Assembly: GCF_026168105.1 (NCBI RefSeq)
Contig: NZ_LBMW01000050.1
Coordinates: forward strand, 1-54,193
Origin: Streptomyces hygroscopicus
Lineage (GTDB): Bacteria; Actinomycetota; Actinomycetes; Streptomycetales; Streptomycetaceae
Length of the DNA stretch: 54,193 nucleotides
Direction: 5' to 3'
In this document: one piece after another, positions 8,728 through 16,487 of the stretch
Layout of the letters: every line of letters begins with the position of its first letter
How positions within the stretch are numbered: the first letter of the stretch is position 1
The notes under the pieces: model-generated
What the model was told of the DNA's origin: nothing
Databases searched by the model: none
Seen by the model: the letters and a program-made list of their open reading frames with translations, nothing else
Position numbers and translations under genes: made by a program

Positions 8728-10068
8728 ATGACGTCGGTCACGGCTTCGGGCGCCGCACCGGCGCCCGAGGCCCGTACGCGCAGGAGCGTGACCGGCACCC
8801 GCAGGACCGTGGCAGCCCTGTTCCTGCTGCCCGCCCTGGTGCTGCTCGGCGCGCTCGTGGTCTACCCGATCGGGTACTCGCTGATCCGCAGCTTCCTCAA
8901 CCGGCCCGGCGACTCCTTCGCCGGATTCGACAACTACAAGGCCCTGTTCACGGACGACGGCATCCGTACCGCCCTGAAGAACAACATCATCTGGGTGGTG
9001 TTCGCACCGGCCGTCTCGACCGCGCTCGGTCTGATCTTCGCGGTACTGACCGAACGGGTGCGCTGGGGCACGGCGTTCAAGCTGGTCGTCTTCATGCCGA
9101 TGGCGATCTCGATGCTCGCCGCGGGGATCATCTTCCGGCTGGTGTACGACCAGGACCCCGGCAAGGGCGTGGCCAACGCGGTGTGGGTGGGCGTCCACGA
9201 CACCTTCGTCCGGTCCTCCGCCTTCCCGAAGGCCCATGCGGGCCGTCAGTCGCCCCTGGAGCCCGACCTGGGCGGGTTCATCACCGCCGCGACCGTGCAC
9301 ACGGGCCAGTCGGTCGCGCTCCCCCTGGTGGGCGTCGCCCCCGACCAGATGCCGAAGAACGCGAAGAGGGCGGTCCGGGCGAAGCCGGAGCCGGGGAAGA
9401 TCACCGGCGTGACCTGGCAGGACTTCACCCGCGGCAAGGGCGTCGGGCGGCTCGGCGCCGTCGACCCGTCCGAACAGGGCTATGCGGGCATGCGGATCGA
9501 GGCGGTCAAGGACGGCAAGGTCGTCGCCTCCGCCCAGGCCGCGGACGACGGCACGTTCACGCTCCCGGCCGCCGCCGACGGGGCCCGGCTGCGGCTTCCG
9601 GCGAGCAACTTCAGGGAGCCGTACAACGGCGTCGACTGGCTCGGCCCGGCGCTCGTCACCCCCGCCGTCATCAGCGCGTACGTATGGATGTGGGCGGGTT
9701 TCGCGATGGTCCTGATCGCCGCGGGTCTCGCGGGCGTGCCGCGGGAGCTGCTGGAGGCGGCGCGCGTGGACGGCGCGAACGAGTGGCAGGTCTTCCGCCG
9801 GGTCACCGTGCCGCTGCTGGCACCCGTACTCGCGGTCGTCACCGTCACGCTGATGATCAACGTGCTGAAGGTCTTCGACCTGGTGTTCATCATCCCGCCG
9901 GGCTCGTCCCAGGGCGACGCGAACGTCCTGGCCCTGGAGCTGTACCGCAAGGGCTTCTCGGAGGACCAGCCGGGCATCGCGAGCGCGATTGCGGTGTTCC
10001 TCCTGCTGCTCGTCGTCCCGGTGATGCTGTTCAACATCCGCAGGCTCAGGCGGGAGGTGCGGCGATGA
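8728..10068 (+). CDS. Sugar ABC transporter permease (MalF-type) with inserted domain
   Basis: Inner-membrane permease of 446 residues, about 150 longer than usual. ATG at 8728 is preceded by GAGGAG at 8711-8716. N-terminal helices include LFLLPALVLLGALVVYPIGY (about 31-50). The binding-protein-dependent transport (EAA) loop EAARVDGANEWQVF lies near residue 345, followed by the last helices. Between helices, residues about 150-300 form an extra hydrophilic stretch. Its middle reads like a small beta-sandwich repeat (GYAGMRIEAVKDGK, then ADDGTFTLP), similar in style to carboxypeptidase-regulatory or Cna-B folds. This part would lie on the outer face where the binding protein docks. The gene overlaps the next permease by ATGA. 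Confidence 0.88.
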   Translation: MTSVTASGAAPAPEARTRRSVTGTRRTVAALFLLPALVLLGALVVYPIGYSLIRSFLNRPGDSFAGFDNYKALFTDDGIRTALKNNIIWVVFAPAVSTALGLIFAVLTERVRWGTAFKLVVFMPMAISMLAAGIIFRLVYDQDPGKGVANAVWVGVHDTFVRSSAFPKAHAGRQSPLEPDLGGFITAATVHTGQSVALPLVGVAPDQMPKNAKRAVRAKPEPGKITGVTWQDFTRGKGVGRLGAVDPSEQGYAGMRIEAVKDGKVVASAQAADDGTFTLPAAADGARLRLPASNFREPYNGVDWLGPALVTPAVISAYVWMWAGFAMVLIAAGLAGVPRELLEAARVDGANEWQVFRRVTVPLLAPVLAVVTVTLMINVLKVFDLVFIIPPGSSQGDANVLALELYRKGFSEDQPGIASAIAVFLLLLVVPVMLFNIRRLRREVRR

Positions 10069-10973
10069 CGACGCGGGCCGGCAGTCCGGCACACATGGCG
10101 CCCCTCACCGTCGTCACGGCGAAACGCTCCCTCGGGGCGCGGCTCGCGGAGGGTGTCGGCGGCGGTCTGGTGCGCGTCTTCCTCATCCTGGTCGGCCTGT
10201 TCTGGCTGGTGCCGACGGTCGGTCTGCTGCTGGCCTCGCTGCGCAAGCCGGCCGACATGAGCGCGTCCGGGTGGTGGAAGGTCTTCAGCCAACCGTCGCA
10301 ACTGACCTTCGAGAGCTACCAGAAGCTCCTGGAGAACAGCGACATCACCAACTCCCTGGTGAACACGGTCCTGATCACCCTGCCGGCCACGATCCTGGTC
10401 GTGGTGATCGGTTCCCTCGCGGGCTACGCCTTCGCCTGGATGGAGTTCCCGGGCCGCGACTGGTGGTTCCTGGGCGTGGTCGGCCTGCTGGTCGTCCCCG
10501 TGCAGGTGGCGCTGATCCCCATCGCCGAGCTGTTCGGGAGGATCGGCCTGTTCGGCACGGTCTTCGGCGTGGTCCTCTTCCACACGGGTTTCGGGCTGCC
10601 CTTCGCGGTGTTCCTGCTGCGGAACTTCTTCGCGGAGATCCCCCGGGAGCTGCTGGAGGCCGCCCGCCTCGACGGCGCGGGCGAACTGCGGCTGTTCGCC
10701 CGGGTCGTGATGCCGCTCGGCGGTCCCGCGATCGCGAGCCTGGGCATCTTCCAGTTCCTGTGGGTGTGGAACGACATGCTGGTCGCGCTGGTGTTCACCA
10801 AGTCGGGCACCCAGCCGATCACGGTGGCGCTCCAGACGCAGGTACGACAGTTCGGCAACAACATCGACGTCCTGGCGCCGGGCGCGTTCATCTCCATGGT
10901 GATCCCGCTGGCCGTGTTCTTCGCGTTCCAGCGGCAGTTCGTGTCGGGCGTCATGGCGGGGGCGGTCAAGTAG
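10065..10973 (+). CDS. Sugar ABC transporter permease (MalG-type)
   Basis: Second permease subunit, 302 residues, translationally coupled to the first by a 4-base overlap (ATGA at 10065-10068). It has the normal MalG layout: an N-terminal helix (VFLILVGLFWLVPTVGLLL), a central group of helices, the EAA loop EAARLDGAGELRLFARVVMP around residue 205, and a final helix before the C-terminus. With the binding protein at 7279 and the permease at 8728 it forms a carbohydrate uptake system whose ATPase must be encoded elsewhere. The substrate is unknown. A strong hairpin and tandem repeats follow within 25-110 bp of its stop. Confidence 0.92.
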   Translation: MTTRAGSPAHMAPLTVVTAKRSLGARLAEGVGGGLVRVFLILVGLFWLVPTVGLLLASLRKPADMSASGWWKVFSQPSQLTFESYQKLLENSDITNSLVNTVLITLPATILVVVIGSLAGYAFAWMEFPGRDWWFLGVVGLLVVPVQVALIPIAELFGRIGLFGTVFGVVLFHTGFGLPFAVFLLRNFFAEIPRELLEAARLDGAGELRLFARVVMPLGGPAIASLGIFQFLWVWNDMLVALVFTKSGTQPITVALQTQVRQFGNNIDVLAPGAFISMVIPLAVFFAFQRQFVSGVMAGAVK

Positions 10974-10993
10974 TCCCTGCCGCACGGAGGTTC

Positions 10994-11022
10994 AGGGGTG
11001 GACCGACGGCCGGTCCACCCCT
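10994..11022 (+). terminator. Hairpin after sugar transporter operon
   Basis: Perfect 12-bp inverted repeat: AGGGGTGGACCG at 10994-11005 pairs with CGGTCCACCCCT at 11011-11022 across a 5-base loop, 20 bp after the permease stop. There is no T-run, which is common for Streptomyces terminators. The right arm is repeated downstream, so alternative pairings are possible. Confidence 0.65.
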
Positions 11023-11084
11023 CGCGGTTCACGACCGGTCCACCCCTCGCCGTTCACGACCGGTCCACCCCTCGCCGTTCACCC
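11010..11084. repeat. 25-bp tandem repeat, three copies
   Basis: Three adjacent 25-bp units (11010-11034, 11035-11059, 11060-11084) share the core CGGTCCACCCCTCGC; copies 1 and 2 differ at one base and the third has diverged at its last bases. Each unit contains the right arm of the hairpin that starts at 10994. Confidence 0.9.
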
Positions 11085-11187
11085 GGGGTTTCCGTCCGCG
11101 TTCCCCCACATGCCGCATCCGGCGTAACCAAACCACCCCATCGGCCGTTTCCGGGCAGTATGCCCGCGCCGATCCCTTGGATGCCCC

Positions 11188-13443
11188 TTGCCCCGGTTCA
11201 GTGTCATCGTCCCCGCGTACAAGGTTCAGGCGTACCTCCAGGACTGCCTCACATCCGTGCTGGAACAGTCGTACACAGACCTCGAGGTGATCGCCGTCGA
11301 CGACTGCTCACCCGACGGGTGCGGTGCGATCATCGACGAGTTCGCCGCCCGTGACCCCCGGGTCCGGCCACTGCACCTGACGGAGAACGCGGGGTTCGGG
11401 CGGGCCCGCAACGCGGGGATCGAGCGGGCGAGGGGCGACTATCTGCTCTTCCTGGACGGCGACGACAGCATGACCCCGGGCGCGCTCCGGGACATCGCCG
11501 ACCGGCTGAAGGACACCTCCGACCCGGACGTCCTGGTCTTCGACTACGCCCGCACGTACTGGACCGGCAGGACGGTCCGCAACCGGCTCGCCGGCCTGCT
11601 GACCGAGCAGGGCCCGGCCCCCTTCCGCCTCGACGACCGCCCCGGCCTGCTGTCGCTGCTGATGGTGGTCTGGAACAAGGCGTACCGCCGGGACTTCATC
11701 CAGCGGGAGGAATTCGCCTTCCCGGCCGGTTACTACGAGGACGCGCCCTGGACGTTCCCGGTGCTGCTGACCGCCGGGACGATCGCCACCCTCGACCGGG
11801 TCTGTGTCCACTACCGCCAGCGCCGCCAGGGCAGCATCCTCGACTCGACCAGCCGCCGGCACTTCGACATCTTCGAGCAGTACGACCGGGTCTTCGCGCA
11901 TCTCGACGCGCGCCCCGGGCTCGCCCGCTGGCGACCGGTGCTCTTCCGTCACATGGTCGACCATCTGGCCACGGTCTACGTCCGGCGCGGCCGGCTCCCC
12001 CGGGGCAGCCGGTCCGAGTTCCTGCGCCTGGCCCGCGCCCACTACCACCGTCACCACGTGCCGGGCGCGCCCCTGCGCCCACGCCATCTGCTGATCCGCT
12101 TCGGCAGCCATCGCACCTACCGGCTGCTGTCCCTGGCCACGCGCGGTGCGCGCGGGGTGCGCCGCCCGGCCGCCAAGGGGGTCCGGCGTCTGGCCGCCGC
12201 CGCGCTCTGGGCCCACTACCGCCTCCAGCTCCGCCTCCCGCTGCGCGCCGACCGGGCCGTCTTCACCCGCGACGCGGGGGGCGCGTACGGCTGCAATCCG
12301 GGCGCCCTGGAGTCGGCGTTCCGCGGTCTGGTCCCGCACATCCGCACCGCGTGGATCGCGCGCCCCGAGCACCACCACACGATCCCGGCGGCCACGCGCC
12401 GCCTGCGGCCCGGCTCGGCCGCGTACTGGACGGCGCTCGCACGTTCCAAGTACCTCGTCCACAACGCCGACTTCGACCGCCGGCTCGTCAAGCGCCCCGG
12501 CCAGGTCATGGTCCAGACCCGGCAGGGCACCCCGCTCAAGCGCATGGGCCTGGACCTCCGGGACCGTCCTGCCGCCGCCGACGGCACGGACCTCGGCCGG
12601 ATGCTGCACGCCTCCGACACCTGGAACTACGTGGTGTCCGGCAACCGCCACTCCACCCTCGTCTGGGAGCGCGTGTACCCGTCGGCGTTCACGACGCTGG
12701 AGTACGGGCTCCCGCGCAACGACGTGTTCGCCCGGGCCACCTCGGCGGACGTGACCCGGCTGCGCCAGACGTTCGGCATCCCCGAGGAGTCGGTGGCGAT
12801 CCTGTACGCGCCGACGTACCGCGACTACCGTCGCGGCCCGCACCTCGCCCTCGATCCGGAGCGCGTCCTGCGCCGGCTCGGTCCACGCTATGTGCTGCTG
12901 ACCCGCGCACACCCCTCGCACGGCGAGCCGCTGGCGCGCGACACCGGCGGCCGGGTGATCGACGTCAGTGGCCATCCGAGTGTCGAGTCGGTCTGCCTGG
13001 CCTCGGACGCGCTGGTCACCGACTACTCGTCGCTGATGTTCGACTACGCCAACCTCGACCGCCCGATCGTCGTGTACGCGGACGACTGGGAGGCGTACGA
13101 GGCGGCCCGCGGCACCTACTTCGATCTGCGCGCCTGCGCGCCGGGCGCCGTCGCGCGCGACGAGGACGAGCTGATCGACATCTTCGCCACGGGCCACTGG
13201 TGCGGCTCGCGCTCGGCGCAGTTGCGGGCCGCGTTCCGCGAGCGGTTCTGCCCGCACGACGACGGGCGCGCCGCCGAGCGGATCGTGCGCCGGGTCGTCC
13301 TCGGGGAGAGCGCCTGGCTGCCGCCGGTCGTGCCCCTGACCGGCCGGCACCCGGTCCCCTCCGCCGCGGCGGGGCTGCCGACCGTTCCGCTCGCGACCAT
13401 CCCGGCGCCCGGCCGCCGTGTGCCGGTTGCCGAGCGCCTCTGA
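11188..13443 (+). CDS. GT2 glycosyltransferase fused to CDP-glycerol glycerophosphotransferase (TagF-like)
   Basis: Bifunctional cell-wall polymer enzyme of 751 residues. TTG at 11188 is the start; the family N-terminus PRFSVIVPAY follows at once. Residues about 1-230 are a GT-A family 2 glycosyltransferase, with VDDCSPDG and the metal-binding FLDGDD around residue 90. Residues about 370-720 match CDP-glycerol:poly(glycerophosphate) transferases (HNADFDRRLVKRPGQ, QTRQGTPLKRMG, YAPTYRDY, DYSSLMFDYANL). Such fusions add polyol-phosphate and sugar units to teichoic-type polymers at the cytoplasmic face. The context (a polysaccharide exporter at 21795 and other glycosyltransferases) supports cell-wall glycopolymer synthesis. 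The product is not known. A longer N-terminus is possible, as no strong ribosome binding site is seen. Confidence 0.88.
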   Translation: MPRFSVIVPAYKVQAYLQDCLTSVLEQSYTDLEVIAVDDCSPDGCGAIIDEFAARDPRVRPLHLTENAGFGRARNAGIERARGDYLLFLDGDDSMTPGALRDIADRLKDTSDPDVLVFDYARTYWTGRTVRNRLAGLLTEQGPAPFRLDDRPGLLSLLMVVWNKAYRRDFIQREEFAFPAGYYEDAPWTFPVLLTAGTIATLDRVCVHYRQRRQGSILDSTSRRHFDIFEQYDRVFAHLDARPGLARWRPVLFRHMVDHLATVYVRRGRLPRGSRSEFLRLARAHYHRHHVPGAPLRPRHLLIRFGSHRTYRLLSLATRGARGVRRPAAKGVRRLAAAALWAHYRLQLRLPLRADRAVFTRDAGGAYGCNPGALESAFRGLVPHIRTAWIARPEHHHTIPAATRRLRPGSAAYWTALARSKYLVHNADFDRRLVKRPGQVMVQTRQGTPLKRMGLDLRDRPAAADGTDLGRMLHASDTWNYVVSGNRHSTLVWERVYPSAFTTLEYGLPRNDVFARATSADVTRLRQTFGIPEESVAILYAPTYRDYRRGPHLALDPERVLRRLGPRYVLLTRAHPSHGEPLARDTGGRVIDVSGHPSVESVCLASDALVTDYSSLMFDYANLDRPIVVYADDWEAYEAARGTYFDLRACAPGAVARDEDELIDIFATGHWCGSRSAQLRAAFRERFCPHDDGRAAERIVRRVVLGESAWLPPVVPLTGRHPVPSAAAGLPTVPLATIPAPGRRVPVAERL

Positions 13444-13468
13444 CCGCTCCAAGCCCCGGAGAGCCGCC

Positions 13469-13582
13469 ATGCCGCGCAGGCGTGCGGCCCCGCGGGTGGT
13501 GCGGACGCTCATGCAGGGCGAGCCCGACGTCCCGGCCTCGATCCCGGCGGCGGGCGACTGCGATGTGCTGACCCGGACATGA
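13469..13582 (+). CDS. Possible 37-residue small protein
   Basis: A short reading frame starts at ATG 13469, with GGAGA six bases upstream, and ends at TGA 13582. The product is basic at its N-terminus (MPRRRAAPRVVRT) and has no recognisable domain or membrane helix. It begins 25 bp after the TagF-like gene and could be translated from the same message. It may equally be the debris of a longer gene or chance. I do not recognise it. Confidence 0.25.
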   Translation: MPRRRAAPRVVRTLMQGEPDVPASIPAAGDCDVLTRT

Positions 13583-13620
13583 GCAGGGGCCCCGGGGCGG
13601 GGCGTGCGCGGACATGCGGA

Positions 13621-13654
13621 CGGCCCCGTACACCGCGGAAGGCGTACGGGGCCG
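13621..13654 (-). terminator. Terminator hairpin downstream of ohr
   Basis: CGGCCCCGTAC (13621-13631) pairs perfectly with GTACGGGGCCG (13644-13654) across a 12-base loop that can close further. It lies 12 bp beyond the stop of the leftward ohr gene and may also end transcription coming from the left. Confidence 0.75.
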
Positions 13655-13666
13655 CGAGGTACTCGA

Positions 13667-14080
<414 letters not shown>

Positions 14081-14161
14081 GGAAAACCATCCCTCTCGAA
14101 GTCGTGTCCGGCGGCCGGCCCCTTCCGTGCGTCCGGGCCGCCTCACGAGATGAGTAGAGCA

Positions 14162-14182
14162 CACAACTCAATTGTGCACAAC
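14162..14182. promoter_or_regulatory. Putative OhrR operator
   Basis: Two overlapping dyads in an unusually A/T-rich patch: CACAA-N5-TTGTG at 14162-14176 and the perfect palindrome TTGTGCACAA at 14172-14181. It sits in the divergent ohr/ohrR promoter region, 31 bp before the chosen ohrR start. MarR-type OhrR repressors bind such A/T-rich inverted repeats; assignment here is by position and symmetry. Confidence 0.6.
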
Positions 14183-14212
14183 TAAATGGCCCGCAGGAGC
14201 TACCCTGGGGGC

Positions 14213-14746
14213 ATGACGACCACGCCGATCCCCAGCGCCGAGGCCTCCGCGGACGAGGAGTACCTGCGGCTCGACCGCCAGATCTGCTTCTCGCTCAGCG
14301 CAGCCTCCCGCGCCTTCAACGGCGTCTACCGCGTCGTGCTGAAGGAACTCGGGCTCACCTATCCGCAGTACCTCGTGATGCTGGTGCTGTGGGAGCACGG
14401 AGAGCTGCCGGTGAAGAAGCTCGGCGAGCATCTGCGGCTGGACTCCGGGACGCTCTCGCCGCTGCTGAAGCGGCTGGAGGCGGCGGGCCTGGTGCGCCGG
14501 GAGCGCAGCACGCAGGACGAGCGGTCCGTGCAGGTCCGTCTCACGGACGAGGGCACGTCACTGAAGGAGCGCGCCCTGCGGGTACCACGCCGGATCGCCG
14601 CGGCGACGGGCTTCGACCTGACGGAGATCATGGAACTGCGGGCCCGCCTCGACCGGCTGACCCGGGCCCTGGACGCGGCGGCGCTGGAGGAGACGCCGGG
14701 CTGCGCCTGGACCCCAGGCCCGCCGGGGACGGCCGCGCCCTCCTGA
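14213..14746 (+). CDS. ohrR: MarR-family organic peroxide sensor (OhrR)
   Basis: MarR-type repressor of 177 residues from ATG 14213; an in-frame ATG at 14186 would abut the operator and is less likely. The N-terminal LDRQICFSLSAASR contains the single reactive cysteine typical of OhrR. The winged helix covers about residues 50-115 (LRLDSGTLSPLLKRLEAAGLV, then a DERSVQVRLT wing). Oxidation of the cysteine by organic peroxides should release DNA and de-repress ohr. It is divergent from ohr at 13667. The C-terminal tail is Pro/Gly-rich and longer than in Bacillus OhrR. Confidence 0.9.
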   Translation: MTTTPIPSAEASADEEYLRLDRQICFSLSAASRAFNGVYRVVLKELGLTYPQYLVMLVLWEHGELPVKKLGEHLRLDSGTLSPLLKRLEAAGLVRRERSTQDERSVQVRLTDEGTSLKERALRVPRRIAAATGFDLTEIMELRARLDRLTRALDAAALEETPGCAWTPGPPGTAAPS

Positions 14747-14789
14747 CGAGGGCGGCCGCAGCGGCACCTCGCCGGGCTGGACGGCCACA

Positions 14790-15000
14790 CGAGTGCATCA
14801 GCAGGTAGTCCAGGCCGTGCGTCCACGCTGTGCAGCAGATGCCGGATCTGCGGTACCGAGCGGCGCGCGATCTGGAACGTGGCGGCCTCGTCACGCCACA
14901 TGCCGTCGCGGTCCGGTCCCCACAGCCCGAGCGCGGCCATGACGACCGCGGGCACGAGGACGGCCACGCGCTTCCCGCGCCTCACCGGTGACCGACTCAT
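14790..15000 (-). pseudogene. Decayed GT39-like membrane glycosyltransferase, N-terminal remnant
   Basis: From ATG 15000 the minus strand reads a basic start and a membrane helix (VAVLVPAVVMAALGLWG), then MWRDEAATFQIARRS, the Asp-Glu motif of the GT39 / mannosyltransferase group. Reading continues to HLLHSVDA near 14828. Family-like sequence then resumes in another frame as HGLDYLLMH (14794-14820), implying a small frameshifting deletion. After about 14790 the similarity disappears, so most of the gene is gone. It ends 43 bp short of the convergent ohrR stop. The remainder of 14747-15109 shows nothing else. Confidence 0.6.
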
Positions 15001-15109
15001 GCACGCATTCAACATGCGCCGTTTTCGTGCGATTAACTACCCTTTTTGCCGGGTATCGACGGGGAATCTGCACACATGCGGCCCCCATGCGGCCTACCAT
15101 CCGGGCTTG

Positions 15110-16441
15110 ATGAGTGCCTTGAAGACTGCCATGGAGCCCCGAGCCACCAGATCCGCACACTTTTCGCCACCCCTTTTGAGGAGGGTCCGCAGGACACATC
15201 GGTTGCTCCTTCTCGTCGGCGGCTGGCTCGCCACCCGCGCCCTGATGCTGTGGCTGCTCGCCCACGACCAGGACAGACTCCTCGGCAGCGGCGGCGTCGC
15301 GAGCGAGGTGTGGAACCTGTACTTCCATTGGTACGGCCTCCTCGCCCAGGGCGCGTTCCCCTCCGGCGACCACCTGTGGCAGTACCCGCCCGGCGCGGGC
15401 GTGGTGCTGCTCTCCCCCGCACTGCTGCCGAACCTGACGTACTTCCAGGCGTTCGTGGTCCTCACGCTGCTGACGGACGCCGTGATCGCGTTCGTCCTCG
15501 CTCGCGCGGGCACCCGCCCGGGCCGCTCGCTGCGTGGAGCGGGACTGTGGATCGCGGGCCTGCCGCTGCTGCTGCACATCCCGCTCGCCCGGTACGACGT
15601 ACAGGTCACCGCGTTCGCGGTCATTTCCCTGTTGGCGCTGTCACGCTCCACACGTGTGTGCGGTGCGTTCGCGGCGCTCGGCGCCCTGGTGAAGGTATGG
15701 CCCGCGCTGGCACTCATCGGCACGCCGCGCGGCCGTACGACCCGCGAGGCGTGGACGGCGGCCGCGGTGACATCGGTCACTCTTCTCGCCCTGATCGCCG
15801 CCCTGTTCCGCAACCCGTTCGACTTCCTGCGTCAACAGGGCGGCCGGGGCGTGCAGATCGAGTCGCTGGGCGGCACGGTGCTCATGTTCGCGCGCCGGGC
15901 GGGGTGGCCCGGGCACACCCGCTACCAGTACGGCGCCGTGGAGTTCGTGGGCCCGCATGTGCGTGCCGTCGCCGCCTGTTCGCTCCTGCTGACCGGGGTC
16001 GCCTTCGGCCTGCTGCTGCTGTGGCGGCTGCGGGCCCGCCGCTGGACGGCGGCGACCCCGTACGACGCGGCGCTCGCGGCCGTCCTGCTGTTCACGGTGA
16101 CGAGCCGGGTGATCAGCCCCCAGTACATGGTGTGGCTGGTCGGACTGGCCGCGGTGTGTCTGACGTCACGGCACACCACGCAGCGTCCGGTGGCCCTGCT
16201 CGTCCTGGCGGCGACCGCGGTGAGCACGGTGGAGTACCCAGCCGTCTACGGGGAAGTCATCAACGGTGCGTGGGTGGGGTGTCTGCTGATGCTCGTGCGC
16301 AACGGGCTGCTGGCCGCCGCGGCCGTCGTATCCTTCGTGCGCCTGTGGCGCTCGGGACGGCCCCTTGTGGACCGGCCACAGCTGGACACGCCTTCGAGGA
16401 ACCCGGATAGGATTCCTGTTCTCTCCCGCACAGGAGGTTAA
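15110..16441 (+). CDS. Polytopic membrane glycosyltransferase (GT87/DUF2029-like)
   Basis: Membrane protein of 443 residues from ATG 15110; ATG 15131, with GAAG eight bases upstream, is an equally good start. About ten hydrophobic helices are visible, beginning with LLLLVGGWLATRALMLWLLA. A periplasmic-loop style segment (QYPPGAG), LARYDVQ and the late VISPQYMVWL fit GT-C glycosyltransferases that use polyprenyl-phosphate sugars. Its job is probably to decorate a surface glycan on the outer face of the membrane, in keeping with the neighbouring glycopolymer genes. The donor and acceptor are unknown. It is followed at once by the GT2 gene at 16488. Confidence 0.75.
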   Translation: MSALKTAMEPRATRSAHFSPPLLRRVRRTHRLLLLVGGWLATRALMLWLLAHDQDRLLGSGGVASEVWNLYFHWYGLLAQGAFPSGDHLWQYPPGAGVVLLSPALLPNLTYFQAFVVLTLLTDAVIAFVLARAGTRPGRSLRGAGLWIAGLPLLLHIPLARYDVQVTAFAVISLLALSRSTRVCGAFAALGALVKVWPALALIGTPRGRTTREAWTAAAVTSVTLLALIAALFRNPFDFLRQQGGRGVQIESLGGTVLMFARRAGWPGHTRYQYGAVEFVGPHVRAVAACSLLLTGVAFGLLLLWRLRARRWTAATPYDAALAAVLLFTVTSRVISPQYMVWLVGLAAVCLTSRHTTQRPVALLVLAATAVSTVEYPAVYGEVINGAWVGCLLMLVRNGLLAAAAVVSFVRLWRSGRPLVDRPQLDTPSRNPDRIPVLSRTGG

Positions 16442-16453
16442 GAGCCTCTTAAC
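16437..16453. promoter_or_regulatory. Near-perfect palindrome at glycosyltransferase junction
   Basis: GTTAAGAG-C-CTCTTAAC spans the TAA stop of the GT87-like gene and lies 35 bp before the GTG of the following gene. It could be a small operator or a compact RNA hairpin. The A/T content stands out locally. Function unknown. Confidence 0.35.
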
Positions 16454-16487
16454 GCTTGACCACCAGGTACCCCTACGCTGCGAGCCC

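Noticed and set aside
11010..11084. Attachment site or integrated element
   Set aside because: The repeats are local and tandem; no integrase, tRNA or flanking direct repeats are seen.
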